Shown here: positions 21,317 to 36,100 of the stretch, in pieces
Numbering within the stretch: position 1 is the stretch's first letter
Layout of the letters: each line of letters begins with the position of its first letter
Source: Rhytidiadelphus loreus
Lineage: Eukaryota > Streptophyta > Bryopsida > Hypnales > Hylocomiaceae
Length of the DNA: 64,000 bases
Direction: 5' to 3'
Assembly (NCBI GenBank): GCA_947034895.1
Contig: OX344764.1
Location: 73,265,348-73,329,347 of the forward strand
Made by a program: the position numbers and the translations under genes
Notes under the pieces: generated by a model
The model's database searches: none
What the model saw: only the letters and a program-made list of their open reading frames with translations
Told to the model about the DNA's origin: nothing

Positions 21317-23608
21317 GGTTAAAGTGATGGGAATAGGTGCTCTACTTTAATGTTATCAACTTTGAATGTCAATTGGACCAATGCCAAATGTCATATGTCA
21401 ATTAGACATTTGATTTTAGTGTCCTATTAGAGAATTTAGTGATATAAGGTACAATTACCCATCAACTTTGCCTATATTTTGATACATAGAATTATAGAAA
21501 ATGAATATGAAAGATGAAAGAAGGCAGGGTAAATTATCTATAAGGTGGAAGTGCTTAAAACCAACTTGAATTCTACACCAATCATGAAAGCATCTCAATG
21601 CAAGTAGTCCAAAATAAAATAGTCTATACATTGATTCTACATTGAAATATGCAAAATTGTTTACAACAACACTAATTTGTGAGCCTAAAAATTTGAGCTT
21701 TAAGAGTTGTGAGAATACAATTTGTGAGCCCAGAGTGTCAACAAAAAAAAACTTGAAATCTGTGAGGTCAACAGAGAGAAAAGTAGAGACATTTCAAATT
21801 TTTACTATTAATAGTAAAATTTCAGTCCTATAATCGTGGGATTGTACCAAAACACACACTGCGCTTGGCTTGGCATGCTAGCAAGCAACAAATTTAACCC
21901 ACCTCAAAATCCATTTTTTTCTTCTATGAATACATTTGTTCAAGATCAAGCTTTTGAAGGGATTCTAAAGAAAAACGAATATTTTGGTCAATTGATGGAA
22001 GACTGATGCAATAGGCTCTATTTTGCGGCTTGTGCAAACTTTTAGAGTATCTTAAACCCCCAAGCCCCAAGGGGATTCTCAATGCCCAAAGGATTTATTA
22101 GGGACGATGGAGTTGCAACACACATTCATGCATCAAAAAAGATATTTTGAAATTATTTTTTGAAAAAAAAGTCTTTTTAAAGGTGCAAACACCAAAACTT
22201 GCAAGGGATTTCTTGGGGTGGCAAAGTTGCAAAAAATAAAAATAAAAATAAAAAAGGGATTCTTTGTATTGAAAGGGGGTTTGAAAAGGTTACAAAGTTG
22301 CAATAAAGGAAAAAAAATCTTAGAAAACCCTCTTGGTAATAAGAACCCCCTTGCGAGGTTTGGGACTCTAAAAATTTAAAAATAAAATAAAATAATTAAT
22401 TTTTTCTTTAAAATTTTTTTTTGTGACTTTCGTCATTCCAAGAAATCCCTTAGAAGGTTGGTGGTTTGGGAATTTTGGGATTTTTTTTTAATAAATTTAA
22501 AATTTAATTTTTTTTTAAGACTCTTTAACCCACAAATACATAAAGGATCTTTTGGTATGGAGAGGGATATCATGGGTGCCAAAATTGTAGAAAAAATAAT
22601 TACTTTATAAATTTTAATTCTTTTTTAGAGTGTCAAACCCCAAAGTCCCCAAGGGTTCTTTTTCCATACCAAAAGGGTTTTATGGAGATAATGAAGTCTA
22701 AAAAAAATTGAAATTGAATTTTTTTTCTAAGTCCCATACCCTAGATCCCTCAAGGGACCTTTTGATACCAAGAGGGTTTTCAAGGGTGACAAAGTCGTAG
22801 AAAAAAAATTAGAAAAAAAAAAAAATGAAATTTTTGAGAGTCCAAAATCCTAGACCCCCTAAAAGACCTTTGGATATTGAGTGGGGTTTCACGGGTAATG
22901 GAATCATGGAAAAATAATAATAATAATATAAGTAATAGAAAAAATTAATTAATTTTTAAAAAAAATTGAGAATTCCAAATCCTTAAAGGTAACAAGGTTG
23001 TGATAAAAAGAAAAAAAATTGAATTTTTCTTAGAGTACCATTCCCAAGACTTTCCAAGGGGTCACTAGTTGTAAAGATCCTAAATTTCTAAACCACGGTT
23101 ATAGGTCTAGAATCCAAACAACACACTAAATACCTCACAAATTTGAGGCTCACACAACAACACTCCCAAATTGTTTAAATGACAGGTGATACGTACTTCC
23201 ACCTTAGAAGGAAACCTTCCTATGGGAGATTATTTATTTATTTATAAAAAATTTATACATGTAGTGAAATGTGAGGTTCACCCAAATGTACATAGAATTA
23301 TCAATTTAGATACTTTTATGGCAAATTATGTTTGAAGGACAAATGCCTGAAATATTTGCTAACAAAGTTTGCTAGAATAAATGTAGGCAGTTTATGCCAA
23401 GTAAGTTGGTCAATGGCTACAAACAGCAAATTGGCAAATAGGCAAACAAAAGTCCAAAAGGTGGTGGACAACAAAGAACATTTTCTTTAGAGGTGGATGC
23501 ATAGAATACTAGACGAAAAATTATAGACAATCTTTGGTGGTAGACGGATAGACTGGTGGACAACATTAAGTACACAACCTTTGACAACACCTAGGCAAAC
23601 ATCATTTT
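21317..23608. repeat. Intergenic DNA with a degenerate tandem array at about 22040-23060
   Basis: From about 22040 to 23060 a unit of roughly 100-130 bases recurs with heavy divergence. Each unit has a C-run phrase (cccc..aag), a 'ctt.g.at...aggg.ttt' phrase, 'ggcaaagttgca' or 'gacaaagtcgtag', and an A/T-homopolymer run ending in 'gagtc'. It looks like an old, decayed satellite. The flanks are plain AT-rich DNA. No gene is seen. Confidence 0.5.
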
Positions 23609-24326
23609 AGGGTGATTGCAAGAAAGACCAAACGATTCTGGTAGCGTTTGGTCAAAAACTGCGTTTTCTTTGCCTAGTACTAGGAGTACTACAAAATAGA
23701 GCAATCTCAGCCATTGATTTGAAAAATCAACGGCCAATAGTACTTTTAAGTACTTTACAATACTGAAACAATACTACTTAAAAAAAATGACAGTTTGTCA
23801 CAGAAAGTTGATAAAATTAAGTATAAACTAATAATAATTAGAAAATTATGAATAAAAATAAACTAAAAATCGGCCATTTATAAAGACTTGATAGTGATTA
23901 CATTTCACCAAAAACTAGAAGTTGAAACCATTATGAAAGTTTGGAGTGTTATGCACAAGGGACCCCTATTTGCATGCATGTTGAGGACAAAGAATTGTGT
24001 TTTTTTTAATTCTCTTTGGTGGTCATATACCCATCTAGTGTGGAAATAGGCCACAAAAAGTCAAGTGAACATCATGTTTTTTGGATACTTCACAATACTA
24101 AAAAATCCTAAACTGCAAAGTGTGACAAATTAGCTAAATATATATTTAATTATAAAATTATTTTTCAATTTTTTTGAAAAATAACAAATCTCATGTTTTC
24201 TGAGTTAGTAATCTTCCATAAAAATTTCAAGTCCATTGGCTTCAATTTCCAAAAGTTACGGCCAAAACCAACTCCGTCACTTCAATTGTGACGCCTCATA
24301 GGACCGGTCTTTCTTGCAATCACCCT
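23609..24326. mobile_element. TIR element with AGGGTGATTGCAAGAAAGACC ends, copy 1
   Basis: Left end AGGGTGATTGCAAGAAAGAC, right end GGTCTTTCTTGCAATCACCC(T), an inverted repeat of about 20 bases. A related element lies inverted at 25108-25833: the left part here (cgtttggtcaaaaac, agtacttttaagtac, cggccatttataaagac) matches the reverse complement of that element's right part. It is about 0.7 kb with no ORF. Confidence 0.75.
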
Positions 24327-25107
24327 TTAGTCCCCTTGATGATCTTGCAATAGTGATATCAAACTCTCACAATTCATTATTTGGGTATTGTAAATGAATG
24401 CCAAATGTAGATTTCTAGTTAAAATGCTTTTAATTTAATGCAACAAAGATTTTAAAATACTATTGATATCAAAGCATATGAATCATAATTGAACAACATG
24501 TAGAACATCCTTTGTTTTTATGCAAATTTTAAAGAAGTTTAGAGTGTCAAACTTCGTTCATCGAATGGTTCCTTCGGATTCAGCTCAAAGTTTCAATAGT
24601 CAAACTCTAGTGGTTAACTGAGAATATCTTGGACATCCTACCTACTAAAATCTAAGAAAACTCCTGCCAAAAGGAGGAGATGTGTGAAGAATCAATGTGC
24701 AAGTTGAGAGATGGATGGTACTCCTAGAAGCTAACTTCAATAGCTTGAGAAAATTCGGGAGAGAAAATCACCTTCCAACTATGTTGCAACAACAGGCCCC
24801 GGAGTTGATGCAATGCGCCATGAGGTGTTCAAAGGTAATGTGAAAGACTACCTTTTGAGAAGAGGCAAAATGATGGTTGTTGCACCATTTCCATTTTCCA
24901 CTCTCTACAACAATGAGCTAAACAAATTGGACTTTGATTACTATACATTCACATCAAACGTAAAAGCAATTCTAATTTTTCAAAATCTAGACATTGTCAT
25001 CAAACAAAGTGATGGTTTAAACACAAAGTAGAGAAATTGTGTACCTGATAGGAACTACAAAGCACCAAATGAGTCCCATAAGGACCTACAATGATTAGCA
25101 AACGCCT
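24327..25107. other. Spacer between two inverted TIR elements, no gene seen
   Basis: AT-rich spacer. A 72-residue ORF at 24813-25031 has no recognised motif. The two flanking elements form an imperfect inverted repeat around this spacer. Confidence 0.5.
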
Positions 25108-25833
25108 AGGGATGATTGCAAGAAAGATCGGTACTATTTTCCATTACAATTGGAGTGATAGAGTTGTCATTGGCTATAACTTTTGGAAAATCAAGCTGAC
25201 ACACTTGAAATTTTGACTAGAAATGGCTAACTTGAAAATCATGAGAATCCTTATTCTTCAAAAAATTGAAAAAACATTGTATAATTAAAATTCAATTTAG
25301 CTAATTTGTCACACTTTGTGTTTTAGGGTTTTTTAGTACTATAGAGTATCCAAAAACTATAATATACACCTAAAATTTTTGTAGATTATTCCTACACTAG
25401 ATAGGCATATGCCTACCAAAGGAAATTTTTAAAAACTATTTATTGTCTTCTATGTGCTTGTGAATAGGAGTCTATTACATGCAGCATCCACACATTCAAG
25501 ATGGTTTTGACTTCTATTTTTTGGTTAAATGTAATCACTATCAAGTCTTTACAAATGGCCAATTTTTAGGGGGGGGTTGTTCATGATTTTCTAATTATTA
25601 TTAATTTATACCTAGTTGTATCTATTTTCTGTGACAAATTTTTCTTCTTCTTTCAAATAGTACTTTTTAGTACTTACAAGTAGTCAAAAGTATTATAAGC
25701 TGTTGATTTTTCAGATCAACTTATGAGATTGTTCTATTTGATAGTATTGTAGTACTCATAGTATTGAGTACAGAAAACTACAGTTTGGGCAAAACGCTAC
25801 TAAAATCATTTGGTCTTTCTTGTAGCCACCCCT
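25108..25833. mobile_element. TIR element with AGGG-TGATTGCAAGAAAGA ends, copy 2 (inverted)
   Basis: Left end AGGGATGATTGCAAGAAAGA, right end TGGTCTTTCTTGTAGCCACC and then CCT. It is homologous to 23609-24326 in opposite orientation, with more differences in the termini. No coding capacity. Confidence 0.7.
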
Positions 25834-28800
25834 AGCATTAGGAAATCAATGGTACAAGAGCAATTGGTGACCTCCATTGAGATGCTCTTGAGTCTTTTTT
25901 CGTAGAGACATTATCCAACTTTTGTCATGCACACTTGGTGATACAATTATAGTAGACATTAGTGTGTGTAGTGGCCCCTCCTAGTGGCTAAAATCTTACC
26001 AAAGACATCTCGATCCTATTTGAAATAAGAGAAAAATCCAACTCATATAAGTTGTATAAAATGTAATAATAGATTAATTCATGCATTATAAAGTAAAATA
26101 AAACAAAAAATTGAAGCTCTTTTAATGAAAGTTTATTTTTGGTTTGTTCTCCATATTCAATTCCATGTGTGGTCCACTAAATATTCCTAATAGCATTTGC
26201 ACTGAAATCATGTAGTCTTATATTAAGATGTCTGGAGGATGAGCAAGAAAAATAGGTCAAGAAAAGACCTCCAAGTGTTTCCACGTGACTTTCAAATTTT
26301 ATCATTTTATACTAAGATAAATGATTGTTTGCCATAAATTGTTTGAATTGCCTAGGATCTACCATCTTCTACTTTGTGTCTATCCCTAAAGACCATCTAT
26401 TGGACCTTTGAGGTTATCTAATTGAGAAAACAACAAGGTGTCCACCACTTGCCTAATAAAAAAATTTGTACCTTTTCATCGTTTTTTGTATCATTGCTAT
26501 TTTTTTTCTAGGTGTTTTCTTTGAAAAGTCATCCACCTTGATGGCCATCCACCAAACTTATCCATCCACCAAAGGCTATTTAATTTGACTTGAAAATTTT
26601 AATATTGTGTGAACACTTCATTTTGACGAGCTTCCAAAGTTTAGTGCTTGGATGATTGTCTTTAGAATGGGATTAGCCCTTAAACACTAAATTTTAAATT
26701 TTAAAGCTTTATGTAGTAATGTGAAGTCTTGTCCATTTGGATCAAATCACACTCTAATGTACCACAATCATTACTTTCAAAGCAAAGGATTCTAGTCCTT
26801 TAACTCCTTTTTGACAATTTTTTGAAACTTTGAATTTATTAATTACATAGATGTCATCCTTGTAAAAAATTTATGGTTGGTTGATATAAAAATTCATCCA
26901 TTTGGTAATTTGGAAAAAAATTCCATTAGAAAGATCCTCAAAAGGACATAAATCATCTATTGCAAGACTGAATTCAATGTCTACAATACAATACAATGAT
27001 TAACAACGAATAGTTTTATTCTAAATTTTCATACTTCTTAAGTATATGTTTGTCTACAAGGATTTTTAATGATTAAATTTTAAACTCAAAATAGGAAAAT
27101 TCTGTAATTTAATAATTAATTATTAGCAAATTATTGATTTATTCAAGTAACAAATTTAAACAATCAATTTCTAGAGTAGTCCATATAGTATCCCCTACAA
27201 TAGTCCATATAATATTTTTGTTTCAGCATGATCAATACTTGAATTCATCTTTATATTAAAAAGAACATTTAAATGTTTTTACTCTATCAAATGAAAGTAT
27301 TCAAATTGTAGCAGAAAGGTCCTTTTCTACTCTATCACATGATTATGTAATCTCATTGATATTCATTAGGCAATGAGCACATTTTCTATGATTGTAAAAG
27401 TTGACAAGTTGCTTTTCAAACTTTAATCAAAACTTTAGTTAAGAGATTATGTTTTTTTCATGAAAAAATCATGCCAATCTTAATCTATGGTAAAATACTA
27501 GTAGAAAAAGACTAAATTAACTATAATTAGTGGATTAAGTGTAGAAAACCATAGTTAAAAAGAAATCAAAGTGCAATTTTGTGTTGTCTAATCCCTTTTT
27601 TGGTCCATTTGAGTGTGATTTGACTCATTTGCATGATATGGAGGAATGTTGTTGCATGAGCATGGAGTATAGAACATAGAGTGGGGATTTCAAGGATTTA
27701 AAAAAAAAATTTAGAGTTTAGAAAAGTAAAGCCCTGTGACCATGAGTGTTGAGGACCTAAAACCGTGCAAGAAATAGGTGCATCTAATAATTCTATGAAT
27801 AAAATTTAACTCTTCAAGTCCACTTTGTCACATTACTATTCATATTGAACTTGCCTCACGATAGAGGTACAAAGAATACCTTCATTTGAATTAGAAATCA
27901 ATGAAAATTAAAAACATTGGTCATATGAATCTTCCCATTGAAACCAAAATTAATTAATTAACACAAAACAATTGCATCATTCTACATTTGACAAAAGTCA
28001 TGGCCTCTATTATGCTATGCTTCATGAAGGACAAGTTCACTTAGTATTATGATGAAAACTAAAAACTAGTAGATGAAGATGAAAGAGAGGAGTCCCTTAG
28101 TATTTGGGCAAAATACACCATGTGCTAATGAGATGTCTAGCATTAAATATTAAAAGCATATAGTTTGAAATGGAATTTATATTATATATAGATAAGTTAA
28201 AGTCAACTATTAAATCAAGTATTTGTTTTTGGAAGATGTTCTAAGTAAGTCATTTAATATGTTCTTTTCATTGTGATTGCACTCTTTAGTCAAGCTAGTT
28301 GAATTCTTAATTTTTGTAATGTAGTTTGTTTACACTTAGAATGTTAGCATTCCATATGTTTTGATACAATGCATCCCATTAACCAAAGTTTTCTATACAC
28401 AATCATTCTTAATGGTTTTGCATTGTAAAGATAAACACATCAACCTAATGAAGTTTTAAATCAACAACTCAAGTTACTATTTACTACATCATGGAGATTT
28501 AAAGACTAGGTTTATGCAAAAAAAAATTAATATACTTATGTTGTTTATAGCATCTTACAAAAAAAATTGATCCTATAGGTTTAAATAACTTGGATCCTAC
28601 CAAATATTGTCAAATTCACTTGTTTGGTTTAAATCCTTGTGACGTAGTTTGTTTACATCTAATGTACATGGATTTTTTCCTAAATGAAAAACATGTGATC
28701 ATAGAAATGGATTTGGTTTCCATGTAGCAATACTTGAGTCTCATATGTTGCGTTTATTCTTTAGTGACTTTTACATATTAATAATAATAAGTAATAAATT

Positions 28801-29361
28801 CATTCATTAAAGACTAATTAAAATTATATAGCCACAATTGTTTAGGATCATGTAGATTTAGATGACATATGACTAATTTTTGTTCAATCATCAATCACAT
28901 TTATTTTTGTTGACTATTAAATCATTGGCCGCTTGTTATTTGATTGTATATGGAATCTTGAAGTTGAAGGTGAGGTATGATTGAAGTTAACAATAGAAAT
29001 CCAAGAACTATTATATCTTGACTAAGACTATTCTAAAGCCTCGAGCATTTGTTAACTTCGAGATCCAAATAGCTACAAGTCTTTGAAGTCAAAAAAATTT
29101 AAAGACTTTAAAAACAAATAGAGTCAACTTGTAGATTCCAAATCAAAATTCAATATCAAGAAGGTCACTAGTGATTGCAAAAAAAGAACCTTTGCACCCA
29201 AAAGACCTTTGTCATAATATAAACTACATTGTTTCTAAGTACATTAAAATAAATATCCATGCCCTTTTAACATAGTCAAAGTCCAACTTGTTAAAATCTC
29301 TCACCAAATCTCAAGCACTAAGAGTATCCAACTCAATGACTTGGTCACTATACAATTGGGT
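25834..29361. other. AT-rich intergenic DNA, no gene seen
   Basis: About 3.5 kb of AT-rich sequence in which the longest ORFs are under 60 residues. I see no RNA gene, no splice-linked exons and no clear element ends. Confidence 0.6.
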
Positions 29362-30180
29362 CCAATAATCTTACAAATGGTCAATTATTCCATTCAAAGA
29401 ATTTTACACAATATAGAATACAATTGGCGTTTTTGCCTTGCATAATTGACATGCAATTCTTACGCAATCCCAATCAAGTATACCAAATTATAGTTTCAAA
29501 AATCAGAATTCTATTTTTGGTGAATTATTTTATTTAATATCAATGGTTTTATATGATAATTGATTGAAAAACATTGGTGATGAATTTTAAAATACAACTG
29601 TATAGTATGTAGGAAACATCCAAAATACATTTCTACTTCAACACGCATCTCCAAAAAAGTTTCACAATTCCTTCTATAGAGATTTCAATGTTAGGATAAC
29701 AATGTCCAAATTTTGTAAAATAGATATCTCTATATTTTAAGTAGATTTTGGCAAAGTAACTATTCCATCATGCTCAAATATACAAAATAAGTTGTAATGT
29801 GAGGGTCAAATAGCAAAATCTAATTACAATAAAGTGATATCTATTTACAAAATTTGAGCATTGTCACCCTACATTGAAATCTCTATAGAAGGAATTTTGA
29901 AATTTTTTGGAGATGCTTGTTGAAGGAAAGATGTGTATATGGATGTTTAAAAAAATGATCACCAATGCTTTTTGATCAATTATCACATGAAATCATAAAT
30001 ATTAAGTGAAATAATTCACCAAAAATGGAGTTTTTTTTTTTTTTAAACTAAGATTTGGTATGCTTGATTGGAATTGCATAAGAATTGAATGTTACTTATG
30101 CAAGATGAAAAATGCCAATTGTATTCTATATTATACAAAAATCTTTGAATGGCACAATAGATAGTTTGTAAGATTATTGG
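29362..30180. mobile_element. 819-bp near-complete palindrome (foldback/MITE-like)
   Basis: The perfect 16-base terminal repeat is CCAATAATCTTACAAA at 29362 and TTTGTAAGATTATTGG ending at 30180. The arms pair with moderate divergence along nearly their whole length. Matching pairs include 'atacaattggc' with 'gccaattgtat', 'ggtgaattattt' with 'aaataattcacc', and 'attccttctatagagatttcaatgt' with its inverse at about 29875. The centre is near 29780. No ORF of interest and no obvious target duplication are present. Confidence 0.75.
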
Positions 30181-33100
30181 ATTTGCTTGCACAAGCAAGT
30201 TTTGGGCACAAAAGTTCCATTTCAAGTGATAAATCCATTGCTATACCATCCCAAACAATCTTTCATTAATTTAAATTGCATGGAAAATATGCAATTCTTT
30301 AGCCTTTTAGATGTTGTCATTGGTGCTCACTATACTTTTATTGCACCAATAGGTATCCAAAGAGTGGTCAACCACCAAAATTCAACTCAATATAAAAAAT
30401 AATAATAATATGAATTTCATTTTTTCTTTGCATGTTCACTATTTGGACACAATACCAATCACTATTGTAAGGTCTCTTTAGAGATTTCAAATACTATTGA
30501 TAAAATTTAATTTAATTTAATTTTAAATACAATAATGTCACAAGTAAACAATGTCCCTTCTAGAATCTTGTCAACAATTGGCACCATCACGTACCCTTAA
30601 ATCATTGTAAACCTCTAATACTTTTTTACTTTAATAAAAAAATTTAAACTCTTATTGCAATTCTAGGTAAATAATTTGTCAATAAGTATAATTAGAGTTT
30701 GTGATTCACCAATAAATATTTCCATAAGAACTTAAATAATATTTTTAAATTAGTTTTTTGTTAAGAAACCTAAAGACTCAAATGCAATTGTGAGATTTAT
30801 TTATTTTTCAATTTTTTGTATTATGCATATGTATATATGTGTATTGTTGAAAAAGGATAATGACCTATTTGGAAACTACCCTATTAGTATAATAAGTTCG
30901 TTCCAAGGGAGACGGTCAAGTAGGATTTTTCTATGCTAATAGGTTCAATAATCCAATTTGGAAATCCATAGCCAAAAACAATACTACAATGACATTGCAC
31001 ATACACACGACATCAATTCGGCTAAAATACATTTCCATAAAAATTCCGAATTGGTAATTAAATCACCGTTACAAATTCAACAATAATATCACAAATTAAT
31101 CTTTCCATACACTCTCACAACTTATCTTGCAAATCATCCTTTATACTCTAATCGCTATCCTAATTGGAATCTAATTTTCAACACTCCCGACATTCCAACT
31201 AGGCTCTAATAATCCTTCACAGCTTCAACTAAGCCTAATTTAAAATTATTGCTCCTATCACTATTTTTCATCTTTCAGCACGAACTTTCTTTAATTCAAC
31301 AATTAGCATCCTTCTTCAATTATCTCCTGACTTGGATAATTTTCTCTCACTTCATCTGCACATCACACGCACCGCCATGCACTGGCACACACATATCCCG
31401 ACTAGGACACAAACACAAACATACACACACTCCGATCCGACCCTGGATCAACACAAACACACTCCCCAACTAGGAAATCTCCCACAAAACAAAATACACA
31501 GCCTCACTGACTGGGACTCACACTAGCTTCACTCGCTGTGGGTCCCGAAAAATGAACTCAATTCAGGACCTAATAGGACTCACAAAGACGGTTACTACTT
31601 GGAAAAGACAGCCAACTAACAACAACCTCCGATTTGGATTTGATACGACACCAACAATGATACCAATTTCACTCAACCTGCCAGCATTCATCCAATTCGG
31701 CTATAAATACAATTAATTCAAAACCAAACACTAACCTAATTGGCATTCATTATTGACTCACCAACTTGGAAAAGACAACCCACCAACCAAACAACAAGAC
31801 AACTTCCAATTGGAACTAATTCAAATGACCAAAACACCCAATTTGACTCCACAATTCACTAACTACTCTCAACTAACTGCAAAATGCACTCTAATTAGCT
31901 CAAAAAAACAAAAAAAATTCACATCCAACCAGGTTATCTACATGTATTTTATTATTATTCTAAGAATTGCAACAAGAGCTTAGACTTTATAAAGACCTAG
32001 TTGCCATTGACAATGTCTACATAAGGAACAGACTGCAACTTTTTGGAAAAGAAGATTTTTTTTTTTTTTTTTTTTTAAATTTCTAGTAAAGTTACAATTG
32101 CACTAGAGATCTTGTGGGAATAGCGTCAACTTTGTTGAGGTCTCCAGAAACCCTTGAGTCTAGCTGCAACTTTCAAAAAATTTAAAATTTGCAATTGGAT
32201 CAATGATACTCTAGGAATATGGTCGATGCCAATGCTATTTATAAATGTCTTTTAAAAAATTAGTTTTAAAGATTTCTTAGTTGTTTTCCTAAAACTATTG
32301 CAAGACCCTTGAGGCCTTGAGGATTAATATACATTCTTTTCTATTTTTTTAAAATGGATGGTGAGATTTATAAGAAAAAAGAATACACCTCAATCCAATT
32401 TCCTTGGAAGAATTGCTAGATTGGAGGTACTAGGAAGAGAAAGTTTCCACCTAGAAGTGTAAAGTTTGCCAATGCAAAACACTCCACTTGAACACCAAAT
32501 ATTTGGCTAAATTCTATTTCAATGATGGCATGATGATACTCATCAATGAAGCTAAGAATGTGATTTTTCCTAACCATTCTTGTATAAATTGTGCCCCTCT
32601 AAGCCTCTAGTAAAGAAACAGATTCTAATGGAGTTGATAGTTTTGCTAGTGATGAATAATTTGCATCTAGCTCACCAAATTTGTTGTAAGATAGCAACCC
32701 TCAAAACATCCTAAGTTGCATTTTGGGCATGAATGCAAGGAGAATATGTACCAACATCATCACACTTGCTAGGAGGAATGCAATGAGAGTTTCTCCTTAG
32801 AAAAGTGTAAGTGTTGTTTTGAAAATATAAATAAATAAATAAATAAATAAAAAACCAACTATTGTTTATGAAAGTTGATGCCAACTCAAGGACTAATTAG
32901 GATGATGTCACTTCCGACAATAATCCTACAAGGTCTAAGTTGTAGTTGCAACTTTCAAATTTATATCCATGTAAAATTTTAATATTTTTTATTTTTTTCA
33001 AAAACTGTCTTAGGACTTTGGGTCCTTTAGTAACCCTATTGAGAACCTAATTTGAGATAGGCTCTCTATGGGCCTAAATTCCCACAACAAGTTTAAAATT

Positions 33101-36100
33101 AAAAAAAAAAAAATATTTTTGTTCTTGTTTTTTGAAATAAATGTTGAAGATTAAGTATAATTTATAATTTCAGAAAACTACCCAATAGTATAGTGATTCA
33201 TTCCTAGGAGAATTTCAAATAGGGATAAATAAGAACTAGTCAATTTCTAAATCCACCAGGTAAGCACAACTTATAAATATTAAATTCAAATCCTCACCAA
33301 ATTGGCCTAATTGCAAATTTACATTCTTAATGGCCACAAAAGAATAGATAAATTAGCTCTTTGCTTGACTCTTTTAACTTTAATTCATTCCCAATTTGGT
33401 TCTTGTACTGCAACTGGATACTCTTTCTGTAATCGCATTGAGACTCTTCAGCTTCCAACTTGGCTTGTAATCTTCACAGGAATACTAAGTAGCTTGATCC
33501 AAATTGGCTTGATAGAACTCCAATCTTTATACAACAACTTGATCTTTTTTTTATTCTTTCACCAACTTAGGATGCACTTCTATTGATCCACTCACATTGA
33601 TTTTGAACTCCTATTTCGCTTCCGTTATTTTCCCACTCAACACTTAACAAAATCATATTATTCTCACACAGATCTCTCAATAATTTCTATTCTTACACTT
33701 TTCCTATTTGATAATCATACTACTGACTTGCTTAACTCATTGATTCATAATTATAAAGATTACACTTCTAAATTCCAACTACAATCTCAAATTAGGTTCT
33801 CTCTATCACATGCAATTTAACTTCCAACTTGGTATATTTGACCATCACACAACAAGAACACAACAATACACATAGACTACAACGACAACCAAAAGACTCA
33901 CTTAAAACTTCTATACAACCAATTAGACAATAATCACACATGCACATTAATTTTGATCATCACTATTTCCAATTTAACATATATCCAATGGAAATTAATT
34001 TCCAATTGGGTTTAACACATACACTATATATATTCTTTTTCTTCTTCTTTTTTAAAAATATTGTTGATTTTAGGTCTTGGATGGTATTAATGGCACTTGT
34101 GGATGTTCTAAGAGGCATCTATTATTGCAACATTATTGTTCAAAGGTAAAGTATATTAATTTTTGAAATTTTTGTATTGCATTTCCAAGTTTCTCGTATA
34201 AAATTTCTTTGAACCAATAGTAATTCTTATAGATGGTTGTACACTTGTACATTTTTCTCTTAAAATACATACACATAGACATATATAATTGGTCAATATT
34301 TTTGTCCCTATTTTGCAACCTTCCAAAGAAACTTGTCAATATAAGCACTTTCCCTTCCTTGAAAGGTTGGAGATAGGCAGTTTCATTTTATTAATAAATT
34401 TGTTTTAAATTTTAATCATATTTTAATTATTTAATACATATTAACAAGATTTTGTTTCTCTCCAAGCCAAGTTAGAGTAAGACTTTAGAGTGCTAGAAAG
34501 AGGAAATATTATCATAAAGAAGATGTAAAAAAAGTGATTGTTTTACATTTTTTGAGTTATTTGGGTCCACCCAAAATAACTATGAGTGCTAATAGGTACA
34601 ATTTGTGGATTCCAATGATTTACAAGTTCTGTTTTAAAAAGCTAAATTCTTGTTTTATGAAATTTGGTATCTTTGTGACCCACTACAGTATATATTGGTG
34701 CCAACAAGTATTCATTTGGAGTTGAATAGATGCAATACTATCATTAAAATAAAATAAAATTGAAAGTAATTATTTTTTTGGAAATGATGTTCATTTGCTT
34801 TCTTTATAGAAAATGTTGACTACCCCAAAAGCATCTTGAAGAAGTAATTAAAGACAATGAAAAAAACTTCATCATTATGGCCTTTAATCTCAGCCTTGTT
34901 GTTTGAGTTGATATTGATTAATTCTTTATATGGCCTTTGGTGTCTTTGATAGGAGGATAAAAACATAGATAATTTGTTCTAGAAACTTAAAAAAGGTATT
35001 TAAAAGTTGAACAAACTTAAAAGAACTTAGAAATTGAGGTACCCTATTCCAACCTATAAATAATTTTTGGCTATGATAATTAAATGTAATCTACTTGAAA
35101 ATTGATTGAAGGCATTGTAGGAAGGTACAAATGATTGACTTGTACCCATAAAAATATTAAATCTATTATATGTACTAACAAATATTCAAACAACAAGCTT
35201 AAGTTGGTTCAATATTAATAGTTGACTTATCAATTGACCTTACATAATCTCAAAACAAAAATTCAATAGGACAATGTAACTAGATGCTTTAGATTTGTGG
35301 GGTTGATAAAAATTCTTTAAGAAACGATTAAGATAATTTATTTTTCATGCAATGGAATTGTAGTTGAAAATGGAATCATTTTTCTTTCTCTTGAGGTAAG
35401 TGGATGGAATCCAATGTAAGCCCCATTGAACCTAATTGAGCGCAAATGAGACCAAGTAAGCTAAGGTGACTATGGTAAGTCCTATTGAGGAGATGCAAGT
35501 TTAGTTGATTGAAAAATTTGCCTAAATAAGCATTTATAGTTTGAGATGGTTAGAGTGATCCAAATTCAAGTGTATCCAACTTCATATCAAAGTCCATCTT
35601 GACCATTCAATTGCGTCAAAGTTTATCTGAGTTCACCCTAAGAGTTCACCCATTTCATCTAATCCACCATATCCATTGAAACTTAAAACAAATGCCACAA
35701 ACCATGAAAAAATTGCCCAAACTTCTTGAATCCCATTCTATTCTTTTCAAAGCCAATCTAAAATCAAGAAATATTATATATTTAACTAGTTATCTATATG
35801 ATATCAACAATAATTTACAACAACATATTTACGATTAAAAAAAATACTAATACATATCGATTTTAGGATAGTTTCTAAAATGTTATTGTGCCTATTTCTA
35901 AAAATGTTAACAAAGGGGTTGGAGAAGAGAAGCTAATGGACAATTGCAAGTACTATATTATATTTTTTCAATGATATGTAGCCTTGATGTCCCTAGATTA
36001 AGCTTCAATGAACTTAAATATATTCTTAGAAGCTACTTGTTCAAGCAACAAATTAGTTTATCATTATATCCTAACTTTGAATTCTTGCAAATGGTAATCA

